Part shown: piece after piece, positions 1 to 9,089 of the stretch
Layout: each line of letters begins with the position of its first letter
Numbering within the stretch: the stretch's first letter is position 1
Origin: Streptosporangiaceae bacterium NEAU-GS5
Lineage (GTDB): Bacteria > Actinomycetota > Actinomycetes > Streptosporangiales > Streptosporangiaceae
DNA length: 64,000 nt
Assembly (NCBI GenBank): GCA_017592665.1
Contig: JAGFNW010000001.1
Coordinates: forward strand, 558,001-622,000
Direction: 5' to 3'
Notes under the pieces: generated by a model
What the model was told of the DNA's origin: nothing
Database searches by the model: none
What the model saw: only the letters and a program-made list of their open reading frames with translations
Position numbers and translations under genes: made by a program

Positions 1-2
1 GA

Positions 3-3000
3 TTAACCGGCGACCCCGACGACACGGCGATTGCCATCCATGCCGGTCGGCAAGCGCTCGAATCGACCCCAGAGCAGGATCCCAATCGACGGGCCGTCCT
101 TTCCAATCTCGCGGGGGCGCTCCGGATCTCGTTCATGCTGAGCCATGACGTGACGGCTTTGGACGAGGCCGCCGCCCACCTCAGGGAAGCGCTCGCACTC
201 ACCGATGCCGGCCATGCCACCCGGCCCCGCCTGCTCTCGAATCTCGGTGGCATGCTCCTGGTGCGCCACGAGGCCGCCCCGGATGCCGACATCCTTGAAG
301 AGGCCGTGGAACTGCGCCGTACGGCCCTGGAATCGGTCCCGGCAGACTCTCCCGCCACCCCCGAGCTTCGGTCGAAGTACGCCGAAACCGTGATCGCGCG
401 CTTCCGCCACGCGGGCCGGCGCGAGGATCTGTGGGAGGCGATCGATCAGGCCGCCCAGGCCGCGCGTGACATCGCGCCTGGCCATCCCGAGAGTCCGCTG
501 CTGGCCCGCCGTCTCTACGGCACCGTGACCGCGGCATGGGATCACATCGCGGATCTCGACGAGCTGGCGACGTTCATCGACGGCTTCCGGCTGGCGTTGC
601 GCCGGCTGCCCGCCTACGACACGGTCCGGCCCCGCGTCCTGGAGGAGGTCGCGGAGGCCGAGCGGATCCGCTATTCCCACGTTCCGACGGCCGAGGGCGC
701 GCGTCGCCTGGTGGACGACTACCGGCGGCTCGCCGAGGCGCTCCCGGCCGGTGGCACGGCGCGCGTCGGCGTTCTCACCGAGGCCGGCGACGTGCTCCTG
801 CACCGCATCCAGACGACGGGCGAGTCCGCGCCGGCGGACGACGCCGTCGACATTCTGCGGCAGGCGGTCGCCGAATCACCTGACGTCCCGGCTCCCCTGA
901 GCTCCAAGCTGAGCATGGCGTTCTATCTCCGGTTCACGTTCTCGGCGGATCCGGATGATCTGCAGGAGGCGGTACGCGCGGCGAAGTCCGCGCACGAGGG
1001 GTCCGCTCCGGACGATCCGGAGCGGATCGACTACGCCAGCCGGCTCGGGCTCCTGATGCGCGCCCGTTACGAGCGGCTGAAGGACCAAGGCGCGCTCGAC
1101 GACGCCATCGCGCTCGGCAGGCTGGCGCTGGAGTGGACCGCGCCGGACGACGTGGCGCTGGCCGGCCGGATGTCCAACCTCGCCGGGTCGATCCTGCTGA
1201 AATACCGGAGCCTGGTGAAGGACCAGGGCCTGCCGAAAGACCAGGGCCTGCTGACGGACCAGGGCCTGCTGAAAGACCAGGGCCTGCTAAAAGACCGGAG
1301 CCTGCCGAAAGACCAGGGCCTGCCGAAAGACGGTGCCGGGGGCTCTGCTGATCTGCTGGACGAGGCGCTTGAGCTGCTGCGGCAGGCGGCGGAGGCCGCG
1401 CCGCCCGATCACCCGCGGCTCGCCCTCTACCTTTCCAGCCTGGCCGCGGCCCGGCTGGAGCGCTTCGCGGCCGACCACACCGACGAGGATCTCACGGCGG
1501 CGTTGGACGCGGCCGGGAGGGCGCGGCAGGCGCCCGGGCTGCCGGTCGATCACGCGCAGGCGGCGATGTTCCACGGTTCCGCGCTACGCCGCCGGTTCGA
1601 GCGCACCGGTGACATCGCCGACCTGGACGACGCGATCGCGGCGGCGCGCAGCGTGATCGCCGGGTTCGGCGCGGCGCCGGCCGTGCGCAGGGAGGGCGCG
1701 GAGCTGCTGCTCGTGGCACTGACGATGCGATTCAACGCGACCGGCGACGAGTCGGATCAGCAGGAGACCTTCGACCTGATGGAGGATCTCGTCGTCGACG
1801 ACCTGGGCCAGGACGCCGACGAAGATCCGAAGGGCCTGGCGGGCGCCGGTCCCGACGACTGGATGGTGATCGCCACCGCGCTGGAGAATCGGTTCGATCG
1901 CGAGCGCCGCGCCGAACTGCTGACGGCCGCGCTGCGGCTGCGGCGCAGGTCGCTGGATCGGCTGGAGCCGGGCGATCCGCGGCGGCCGGCGTGGCTGGCC
2001 CGGCTCGCCGCGACGCTGCGCACCTCGTTCGAGGAGAGCGGGGATCTCGCCGAACTGGACGAGGCCGTATCCCTGGGACGCGCGGCCCTGGAATCCCTGG
2101 ACGACCCGAAGGAACGCGCCATGGCCCTCATCGAGCTGGGCGTCGTCCTGGAGATGCGGTCCAGCAGGACCGACACCGAGGCCGACATGGCCGAAGCCAT
2201 GCGGGTGCTGGATCTGGCGATGGAGACCGCGCCGGACGATCCGGCATTGCGCCGGCGGATCGCGCTCGAGCAGGCCGCCTGCCGCAAGGCCGCCTTCGAG
2301 GCCACGGGCGATCAAGCCCTCGCCGACAGTGCGATTGCGACGTTCGAGCACGTCCTCACCCTCACCGCCACCGGCTCCGAGGAGCATTTCGTCGCGGCGC
2401 TGAATCTCGTCACCCTTCTCATGGCCCGATTTCAGCGGTCGCATGACGCGGCCGATCTCCAGGCCGCCGACGTGAAATCGACAGAGCTTCTCGGCCTCGC
2501 TCCGCCGGGAAATCGGGTCCGGACGGTGATCGTCCGCACGGTGGTCCTGGCCCTCAAATCGGCCGCGGACGACGACCCGGCCATCTCTGCCGAACTTGCC
2601 CAGATGACCTCCGAGCTCGCCGTGCTCGGATCGGAGAGCCCCGGCCGCGCGGTCGAGATCATGCCGCTGCTCTATCAGATGAACGATTCGATCGACGACG
2701 CGAATTGGGCCGACGTCACGGTCGACGCGGGCCGACGTTTTCTGGCGGCCGTGCCCGACGGGCATCCGGCCCGGCCCGAGTTGATGCGGTTTCAGGCCCT
2801 CTTCCTTCTATCGCGCTTCAACGTACGAGGCGATCTTGCCGACACGGAGAACGCCGCCGACCTGCTCCATCGCGCGATCGCCGCCGAGCCTGGCCGGGGG
2901 ACGCACCGCCTCGCCCTCAGCGTCCTGCTGTTCGCCCGCTATGAGAAGACGGCCGTGCAGGCCGACCTGGGAGAGGCGGTCGCCGCCGCGCGCGCCGCCC

Positions 3001-5114
3001 TCGCCGCGGGCGATCTGCCGGAGTCCGAGCTGCGCAACGCCCGCAACAGCCTGGCCGCCGCGCTGCTGCGCAGGCACGAGCTGTACGGCGGCATGGCCGA
3101 CCTGAACGAGGCGGTCGAACTCGCGCGAAGCGTGGCGGGGAGCGGTTCCACCGGTCTCAACAACTATGCGATGGCGCTTGCCAGAAGGTCGGAGTTGACG
3201 GGAGACGCCGCCGACATGGAGACGGCGATTTCCGGCCTGCGCACCGCGCTCGCCGAAGAGGATGAGGGCGGATCCATGCGGGCCAATCTGCTCTACAACC
3301 TCGGGCTGATCCACCTGCGCCGCCATGCGATGACCGCCGACCCGGAGGACCTCGACCGCACTGTCGCCCTGACCGAGGACGCCCTCGCGGCCGCCCCGCC
3401 CGACCACGCCGAGCGAGCCGACTTCCTGATCCTGTACGGCGACGCCCTGGAAGCCCGGGCCGCCGCCGCCGATCCCGCCACTGACCATGCCACTGACCGT
3501 GCAGGCGCGCTGACCGCGTTCCGCTCGGCGGCCCGGCTGGACACGGCCATGATGGAAGTGCGCATGAACGCGGCCCGCCGGTGGGCCGGTCAGGCCGCGC
3601 GGGCGAAGGACTGGGATGAGGCGGTCCGGGGATATTCGGCCGCGATCGGCATGCTGCCACGGCTCGCGCCGCGCTCGCTCGACCGCCCCGATCAGGAGCG
3701 GCGGCTTGCCCGCATCGCGGGGTTGGCCTCGTCGGCGGCCGCGGCGGCGCTGGAGAACGGCGACCCCGAGACGGCCGTACAGCTCTTGGAGCAGGGACGG
3801 GGCCTGCTGTACGCGCAAGCCCTCGACACCCGCGGCGATCTGACCGCGCTCGCGGAGCGCTACCCCGCGCTCGCCTCCGAATTGGCCCGGCTCCGGCACC
3901 GGCTCGATCCTGCCTCCCTCAGCGCGCAGCCGTGGGAAAGCCGTGGCAGCCGCAAACGGGACGCCGACCGGTGGGACGAGCTCGTCGGCCAGGCACGTGA
4001 GCTGCCGGGATTCCGGACGTTCATGCTCCCTCCCCCGCTCTGGGAGCTGACGGACGAGGCGGCCCGCGGCCCGCTGGTCTACGTCAACGTCAGCCGGCAT
4101 CGCAGCGACGCGCTGGCCGTCACGTCGGCCGGCATCACCGTCGTGCCGCTGCCCGACGCCACGCCCGAAGCGATCGGCGAGCGCAGCGAACCGTACTTCG
4201 ACGCCCTGTTCGGCGATTCCTCCGGACCTCTGTGGATACTGGCCGCCAACGCCGAGATCCGCCGTATGCAGGCGTTTCTGTGGGACGCGGTCACCGGGCC
4301 CGTGCTGGACGCCCTTGGCCTCGACCAGCCGGCGGCCGACCCGCCCCGCCTGTGGTGGATGCCGGTCGGAAGCCTGAGCCTCCTTCCGCTGCACGCCGCC
4401 GGATATCACGACGGGTCTGGACGATCGGTGCTCGACCGGGTGGTCTCCTCCTACATCCCGACCATCCGGGCGTTGCATCACGGCCGGCGGCGGCCGGCGC
4501 CGTCGCGGCGGGCCGCCCTCGCGGTCGCCATGCCGATCACCCCCGGCGCCGCCCCTCTGCCGTCCGCCGAAGCCGAAGCCGACATGGTCGTACGGGCGAT
4601 CCCCGACACTGTCGTGCTGTCGGGCGAGGCGGCGACCCGCGAACGCGTCCTGGCGGAGCTGCCCGGGCGGCCGTGGGCGCATTTCGCCTGCCACGGGGCC
4701 CCGAATCTGGCCCTGCCGTCAGCCGGCCGGCTCATGGTCCACGATCATCGCCGGCATCCGCTGACCGTGCTCCACCTCGGCAATCTGCGGCTGGAGGGCG
4801 CCCGGCTGGCGTTTCTTTCGGCCTGCACGACCGCCGTCACGCCGCCCGCGCTCGGCGACGAGGCCATCCACCTCGCCTCCGCCTGCCAGCTAGCCGGGTT
4901 TGCGCATGTCATCGCGACCACGTGGCCGGTCGCCGATCAGGTCGCGCGCTCGTTCGCCGACATGTGTTACGCCGAGTTGGGGCGTGACGGCGATCCGATC
5001 GGCGCGCCGGACGAAGCGGTCGCCCTGGCCGTGCACACCTCGGTCAGGGCGCTACGCGCTCGTCACACTCATTTGCCCTTGTTGTGGGCGCCGTACATCC
5101 ACACCGGCATTTAG
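3..5114 (+). CDS. TPR-repeat protein with C-terminal CHAT (caspase-like) domain, 5'-partial
   Basis: The reading frame is open to the left edge of the window and the upstream residues continue the same helical repeat pattern, so the gene starts before base 1; an ATG at 135 is internal in my view. About 1200 residues consist of degenerate TPR-like helical repeats of the type ALDEAVxLxRxAL. The last ~350 residues form a CHAT domain: HFACHG carries the likely catalytic His (codon 4692-4694) and LSACTT the likely nucleophilic Cys (codon 4824-4826), followed by IATTWPVAD and the C-terminal LLWAPYIHTG typical of the family. CHAT proteins are caspase/separase-fold peptidases; TPR-CHAT forms act in prokaryotic conflict and cell-death systems. 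Target unknown. A hexapeptide repeat tract interrupts the TPR region (1203-1328). No partner gene is visible in the window; one may lie upstream. Confidence 0.88.
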   Translation, partial: LTGDPDDTAIAIHAGRQALESTPEQDPNRRAVLSNLAGALRISFMLSHDVTALDEAAAHLREALALTDAGHATRPRLLSNLGGMLLVRHEAAPDADILEEAVELRRTALESVPADSPATPELRSKYAETVIARFRHAGRREDLWEAIDQAAQAARDIAPGHPESPLLARRLYGTVTAAWDHIADLDELATFIDGFRLALRRLPAYDTVRPRVLEEVAEAERIRYSHVPTAEGARRLVDDYRRLAEALPAGGTARVGVLTEAGDVLLHRIQTTGESAPADDAVDILRQAVAESPDVPAPLSSKLSMAFYLRFTFSADPDDLQEAVRAAKSAHEGSAPDDPERIDYASRLGLLMRARYERLKDQGALDDAIALGRLALEWTAPDDVALAGRMSNLAGSILLKYRSLVKDQGLPKDQGLLTDQGLLKDQGLLKDRSLPKDQGLPKDGAGGSADLLDEALELLRQAAEAAPPDHPRLALYLSSLAAARLERFAADHTDEDLTAALDAAGRARQAPGLPVDHAQAAMFHGSALRRRFERTGDIADLDDAIAAARSVIAGFGAAPAVRREGAELLLVALTMRFNATGDESDQQETFDLMEDLVVDDLGQDADEDPKGLAGAGPDDWMVIATALENRFDRERRAELLTAALRLRRRSLDRLEPGDPRRPAWLARLAATLRTSFEESGDLAELDEAVSLGRAALESLDDPKERAMALIELGVVLEMRSSRTDTEADMAEAMRVLDLAMETAPDDPALRRRIALEQAACRKAAFEATGDQALADSAIATFEHVLTLTATGSEEHFVAALNLVTLLMARFQRSHDAADLQAADVKSTELLGLAPPGNRVRTVIVRTVVLALKSAADDDPAISAELAQMTSELAVLGSESPGRAVEIMPLLYQMNDSIDDANWADVTVDAGRRFLAAVPDGHPARPELMRFQALFLLSRFNVRGDLADTENAADLLHRAIAAEPGRGTHRLALSVLLFARYEKTAVQADLGEAVAAARAALAAGDLPESELRNARNSLAAALLRRHELYGGMADLNEAVELARSVAGSGSTGLNNYAMALARRSELTGDAADMETAISGLRTALAEEDEGGSMRANLLYNLGLIHLRRHAMTADPEDLDRTVALTEDALAAAPPDHAERADFLILYGDALEARAAAADPATDHATDRAGALTAFRSAARLDTAMMEVRMNAARRWAGQAARAKDWDEAVRGYSAAIGMLPRLAPRSLDRPDQERRLARIAGLASSAAAAALENGDPETAVQLLEQGRGLLYAQALDTRGDLTALAERYPALASELARLRHRLDPASLSAQPWESRGSRKRDADRWDELVGQARELPGFRTFMLPPPLWELTDEAARGPLVYVNVSRHRSDALAVTSAGITVVPLPDATPEAIGERSEPYFDALFGDSSGPLWILAANAEIRRMQAFLWDAVTGPVLDALGLDQPAADPPRLWWMPVGSLSLLPLHAAGYHDGSGRSVLDRVVSSYIPTIRALHHGRRRPAPSRRAALAVAMPITPGAAPLPSAEAEADMVVRAIPDTVVLSGEAATRERVLAELPGRPWAHFACHGAPNLALPSAGRLMVHDHRRHPLTVLHLGNLRLEGARLAFLSACTTAVTPPALGDEAIHLASACQLAGFAHVIATTWPVADQVARSFADMCYAELGRDGDPIGAPDEAVALAVHTSVRALRARHTHLPLLWAPYIHTGI
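1203..1328 (+). repeat. 18-bp in-frame tandem repeat (hexapeptide KDQGLx)
   Basis: Seven copies of an 18-bp unit (gaccagggcctgccgaaa and variants) run head to tail; copies 1221-1238 and 1311-1328 are identical. They encode a charged KDQGLP/L hexapeptide that does not fit the surrounding TPR pattern and probably forms a flexible insert. The length is likely variable between strains. Confidence 0.85.
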
Positions 5115-5120
5115 CTCGTC

Positions 5121-6329
5121 TCAGCCGAGAGCGGCGGGAATCCGGTTGAGCGCGGTCAATGGGGTCAGGCCGTAGGCGTAGAAGTCGACGGCGGTCGCGC
5201 CGGCCGCCTTGGCGGCGCGGACCTTGGCGGCGAGCCGGTCTTCCGAGTCGGTGTCGGGCGTGCCGGGCCGCAGCACGACCCGCAGCTCGCGGTCCTTGCC
5301 CACGGATCGCTGGTAGGCGGCCACGTCGTCGGCCACGCGCGCCGGATCCCTCGCGTACGCGAGGACGGCGAACGACGGGACGAGGTCGCCGAGCGCAACC
5401 AGGTCGACCCCGAGCTGCCAGGCGTCGTGGGCGGCCAGCCCGGCCGAGGGCAGACCGTCGGCGTAGCCCTTGGCGGCGCCCGTGGCGTCCATGTAGATCA
5501 GCCGCGAGCCCTCGGAGCCGACGGCGGCCGAGACGTCGGCGACGAGGGAGGTGACGGACTCGGATCGGGCCCGGGCGTAGGCGACGACCTCAGGCCCCGC
5601 GTAGGCGGTCAGCGCGGCCCGGGTCACCTCGCCCTGGGCGGGCGGATCGCCGTCGAGCACGCCGCCCACGATGCGCGCGCACTCCTCGCGCGCCACCTCG
5701 GCGTTGACCCCGAGGTCGGTGGCCCGGCGCAGACAGGACGAGCAGAAGCACAACCCGAGCAGGAACGCATCCATCGGGCCGAGCGGGACGAAGCACCGCT
5801 CATGGTGGTAGCCGTGGCCGAAGCCGCCGAAGTGCAAGGCCTCGGCGATCACGCTGTCGACGCCCTGCCGGGCCACCGCGCGGGCCAGTTCGACCGCGTA
5901 TGTGCGGACGTCGGGGTTGGCCGGGCACAGATCGCCGGGCGATCCGTGGTCACCGAAGCAGCTTTGGACGGTGACGTCCGGGTTGGCCAGGCCGAGCGTC
6001 GTGTTGTGCAGAAACACGGTCCAGGCGTGGGTTTCCAGCCCCCGCGCCGCGCAGGCCCGGCGCAGCTCGGCCAGCGGCTCGGCCTCGGCGCCGTCCTGCA
6101 CCGGCGGGACGAGCCGGCCCGGCCAGTCACCGGCCGGGAAATGGACGCCGTCGCGGCGGAGCGTCACCCGCGTGGGGCTGTGCGGCGTGACGTCGCGCGC
6201 CTGATGGTATGCGGCGGCGACGGCCACCCCCCGCACGCCGTAGCCCGCGACGCGGTCGAGGACCTTGTCGACCCCTTCGCCCCGCAGGTCTTCGACGAAG
6301 AGGTACATCGCGCTGTCCACTGCCGCCAC
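5121..6329 (-). CDS. uncharacterised TIM-barrel-like protein (glycoside-hydrolase-like fold)
   Basis: 402 residues from a GTG start; an ATG at 6308 is an equally possible start. No family is recognised with certainty. Features seen: an N-terminal beta strand MYLFVEDLRGEG, an AAAYHQARDV segment, HTWTVFLHNT-like core strands (HAWTVFLHNT), a Cys-rich CFCSSC motif near residue 200, and a C-terminal VDFYAYGL segment; this order resembles putative glycoside-hydrolase-like TIM barrels. No signal peptide. It is the last gene of the minus-strand run, 22 bp after the D-serine dehydratase-like gene, so a role in the same D-amino-acid pathway is inferred only from context. Confidence 0.6.
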   Translation of the reverse strand: MAAVDSAMYLFVEDLRGEGVDKVLDRVAGYGVRGVAVAAAYHQARDVTPHSPTRVTLRRDGVHFPAGDWPGRLVPPVQDGAEAEPLAELRRACAARGLETHAWTVFLHNTTLGLANPDVTVQSCFGDHGSPGDLCPANPDVRTYAVELARAVARQGVDSVIAEALHFGGFGHGYHHERCFVPLGPMDAFLLGLCFCSSCLRRATDLGVNAEVAREECARIVGGVLDGDPPAQGEVTRAALTAYAGPEVVAYARARSESVTSLVADVSAAVGSEGSRLIYMDATGAAKGYADGLPSAGLAAHDAWQLGVDLVALGDLVPSFAVLAYARDPARVADDVAAYQRSVGKDRELRVVLRPGTPDTDSEDRLAAKVRAAKAAGATAVDFYAYGLTPLTALNRIPAALG

Positions 6330-6351
6330 TCCCCAAAAGCGCTAGAAAGCC

Positions 6352-7512
6352 CTAGAAAAACGTGCTGATCAAGTCGATCACGATGTGCCGGTCGTCGACC
6401 ACGGGAAGCACCCGCCATTTGTCGAACGCCGTGCACGGATGCGAGATCCCGAATTCCACCAGGTCGCCTGGGCGCAGCCCGTCTCCGGACAGGAAGGCGT
6501 GCTGGTCCATCAGCTTGGTCACGGCCACCCCGGCCAGCGGGCGGATCTCGCCGTCGCGGCGCAGCGCGCGCGGGATCGGCAGGTGCACGTCGTACGGAGC
6601 GTCACGCTTGCCCATCCCCGCGAACGCCAGGCCGGGCTCGGGAGCCGACAGCACCTGCGCCCACACCTCGAGCGCGGGCCGCAGCTCGCCGGGAATCCGG
6701 TTGTAGGGCGTGGACTCCAGATAGAGGCCGTCGTCGTGCGTCACGTAGGAGCCGCTGCGGAGGATGACCTGCGCGTACATCCCGGAGAGCTCCTCGGCCA
6801 CGAGGTCGAACCACGAGCTTCCGCCGGCCGACACCACCTCGGCGTCGAGCGCCTCGGCCGCCGAGCGCAGCGTGCGCAGATATGTCCGGACCGCGTCGGC
6901 GTCGGGCAGCATGCCCTCATAGCCCGCGACCCCGGCGAAAGCGACGCCCTCGGAGTCGCGCACGGCCGCGGCCACCTCGGCGAGCTCCTCGACCGTACGG
7001 CACCCGGTGCGTCCGCCCTCGTGCCCCAGCTCCACCAGCACGCGGAACGGCACGCCCCCCGCCGACCGGGACAGGGCCCGCACCCCTTCGACGGAATCGG
7101 CATAGACCAGTAGCTCGAACCCGGCCTCGATCTCCTGGGCCAGCAGCCGCAGCGCGCCCTCGTCGAGGATCTCGTTGGCCAGCACCACCCGCGGCACCCC
7201 GAAGTGCCGATAAGTCAGGACCTGGGCCGCGGTGGCCGCGGTCAGCCCCCATGCGCCGGCCTCCAGCTGCCGCTCGAACAGCTGCGGCGACATGCTCGTC
7301 TTGCCGTGCGGCGCGAAGGCCAGGGCGTGCTCGGCCGCGAACCGCGCCAGCGTGGCGACGTTGTGGTCGAGGGCGGACTGCCGCACCACCATGATCGGCC
7401 AGGTGAACGCGCCGTCGAACAGGGAGGGCCGTCCGGACAGGAACTCGGCGGCGCTCACCTCACGCGGCTGGAGAAAACCGCGGGTAAGCGGACCGACCCG
7501 GATCTCCGGCAT
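6352..7512 (-). CDS. D-serine dehydratase-like / D-threonine aldolase-like PLP enzyme
   Basis: 386 residues starting at ATG 7512 (MPEIRV). Alanine-racemase N-terminal fold: PLP lysine in APHGKTSMSP, then VELGHEGGRTG and the C-terminal D-serine-dehydratase-like domain ending with HPCTAFDKW, whose His and Cys are the zinc ligands in the eukaryotic-type D-serine dehydratases. Such enzymes deaminate D-serine or D-threonine, or cleave D-3-hydroxy amino acids. It lies 56 bp after an N-acyl-D-amino-acid deacylase, so the pair could release and then catabolise D-amino acids. Exact substrate cannot be read from the sequence. Confidence 0.82.
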   Translation of the reverse strand: MPEIRVGPLTRGFLQPREVSAAEFLSGRPSLFDGAFTWPIMVVRQSALDHNVATLARFAAEHALAFAPHGKTSMSPQLFERQLEAGAWGLTAATAAQVLTYRHFGVPRVVLANEILDEGALRLLAQEIEAGFELLVYADSVEGVRALSRSAGGVPFRVLVELGHEGGRTGCRTVEELAEVAAAVRDSEGVAFAGVAGYEGMLPDADAVRTYLRTLRSAAEALDAEVVSAGGSSWFDLVAEELSGMYAQVILRSGSYVTHDDGLYLESTPYNRIPGELRPALEVWAQVLSAPEPGLAFAGMGKRDAPYDVHLPIPRALRRDGEIRPLAGVAVTKLMDQHAFLSGDGLRPGDLVEFGISHPCTAFDKWRVLPVVDDRHIVIDLISTFF

Positions 7513-7568
7513 GGAGAGCCTCCAAGCGCTCAAGACTCCCCCCATCCGGTATAGACCACCTGGAAATT

Positions 7569-9089
7569 CTAGTGGTGCAGCGGCCGTCCTGGTGTCGCGC
7601 CGGTGAGGGTTCCGCCGCGCAGCACGGGGATGCCGGCGACCAGGACGTCGTCGACGCCGGTCGCGAGCGAGAGGGGGTCGCCGTAGGTGGCCGTGTCGGC
7701 GACGCGTACGGGATCGACGACGGCCAGATCGGCGGCGAAGCCGGGCCGGACCAGACCTCTGCCCGGCAGGCCGAAGCGGCGGGCCGGATGGGAGGCCAGA
7801 TGCACGGCCGCCTGCTCCCAGGTGAGGTCGCCGAGGTCGCGCACGTGCCGCCCGAGCAGCCGCGCGAACGACCCGTAACCGCGCGGATGGGGGTGCCCGC
7901 CCACGTAGATGCCGTCCGAGCCGCCCATGTGGCCGGGGTCGCGAAGGAGCGCGCGCAGCGACTCCTCGCCCGGCGGGCCATCGTCGGGCCGGGTCGCCAC
8001 GCAGCCGGCCTCCAGCCGCGTGCCGATCAGCAGCGTCCGGCAGAACGCGGCCGGGTCAGTGCCCTCCTGCTCGGCGGCCTCCGGCAGCGACAGTCCCTCG
8101 GCCCACTCGTAGCCGGGCGCGTGGGAGATCGTCAGCCGCTCCCACGCGACCCCCTCGAAGTCGAGGTCGGGGATCATGGGCAGCGCGCGTTCGACGTCGG
8201 CGGCCGGCACCTGCGGCGGCAGCACGACCATGGCGAGGATCGTGCTGGCCCGTGTGTAGGGGTAGGCGTCGAAGGTGAGGTCGACGCCCCTGGCCCGCGC
8301 GCCGGCCACCAGGGCCGTCAGCGTCTCGGCCGGCCCGTGGAAGTGCGAGATGTGCACGGCCGCCCCGGACCGCTCGGCGATCTCCACCACCTCGGCCACG
8401 CCCGTCGCGGCGGCCGCGCCGTAGCCGCGCATATGGGTCACATACGGCGCGGCCCCCAGCGGCGCGCACAAATAGGCCAGCTCGGCGGCGTCGGCGTAGC
8501 GTCCCGGCACGTATTCGAGCCCGGTGGACAACCCGACCGCGCCCTCCGACAGGCCACGCTCGACCTGCCCCCGCATGGATTTCAGCTCGTATTCGGAGGC
8601 CGGCCGCTCGGTCGGCCCGATCGCGTCGCAGCGGATCGTGCCGTGCGGCAACAGATAAGCCGTGTTCAGGGCGGTCCGCCGGTCGTAGGTGGCCAGCAGT
8701 TCGGCCACCCCGACCGGCCCGTCGACCTCCGGATGCGGCCCGTTGACCGCGGCGAAGTAACGCGCCGCGAAGGCCGCCCCCGCCGGGGTGGCGGTCGGCG
8801 CGTACGAGATGCCGTCCTGGCCAATGACGAACGTGGTGACGCCCTGGCGCAGGGCCGCGAGCTGGACCTCGGGGTCGAGCGCCCGGGCGTCGCCGTGGGC
8901 GTGGCAGTCGATCAGACCGGGAAGGACGTAGCGGCCGGTGGCGTCGACGACCTGGCCCGCCTCCGCGTCGGCGAACCGCCCGATCGCCGCGATCCGGTCG
9001 CCGGATATGCCCACGTCGGCCCGCAGGAGCGGGGCGCCGGTCCCGTCGACCAGCCACCCGCCCCTGATCAGCACGTCAAAGGTTGCCAC
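7569..9089 (-). CDS. N-acyl-D-amino-acid deacylase family amidohydrolase
   Basis: 506 residues from GTG 9089 (VATFDVLIRGG). The frame is open further upstream but there it only mirrors the preceding gene. Amidohydrolase landmarks: DVLIRGGWLVDGTG at the N terminus, metal motif HxH in DCHAHGD, ISHFHGPAET, and the composite barrel end GRGLVRPGFAADLAVVDP. D-aminoacylases of this family hydrolyse N-acyl-D-amino acids with zinc. The start overlaps the stop of the kinase-DUF4153 gene by 14 bp, suggesting translational coupling, and a D-serine dehydratase-like gene follows. Dihydroorotase-like or other amidohydrolase function is less likely given the neighbour. Confidence 0.82.
   Translation of the reverse strand: MATFDVLIRGGWLVDGTGAPLLRADVGISGDRIAAIGRFADAEAGQVVDATGRYVLPGLIDCHAHGDARALDPEVQLAALRQGVTTFVIGQDGISYAPTATPAGAAFAARYFAAVNGPHPEVDGPVGVAELLATYDRRTALNTAYLLPHGTIRCDAIGPTERPASEYELKSMRGQVERGLSEGAVGLSTGLEYVPGRYADAAELAYLCAPLGAAPYVTHMRGYGAAAATGVAEVVEIAERSGAAVHISHFHGPAETLTALVAGARARGVDLTFDAYPYTRASTILAMVVLPPQVPAADVERALPMIPDLDFEGVAWERLTISHAPGYEWAEGLSLPEAAEQEGTDPAAFCRTLLIGTRLEAGCVATRPDDGPPGEESLRALLRDPGHMGGSDGIYVGGHPHPRGYGSFARLLGRHVRDLGDLTWEQAAVHLASHPARRFGLPGRGLVRPGFAADLAVVDPVRVADTATYGDPLSLATGVDDVLVAGIPVLRGGTLTGATPGRPLHH

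Noticed and set aside
2808-4694. 628-codon minus-strand frame opposite the TPR-CHAT gene
   Set aside because: Arg/Gly-rich mirror of the real gene with no family motif.
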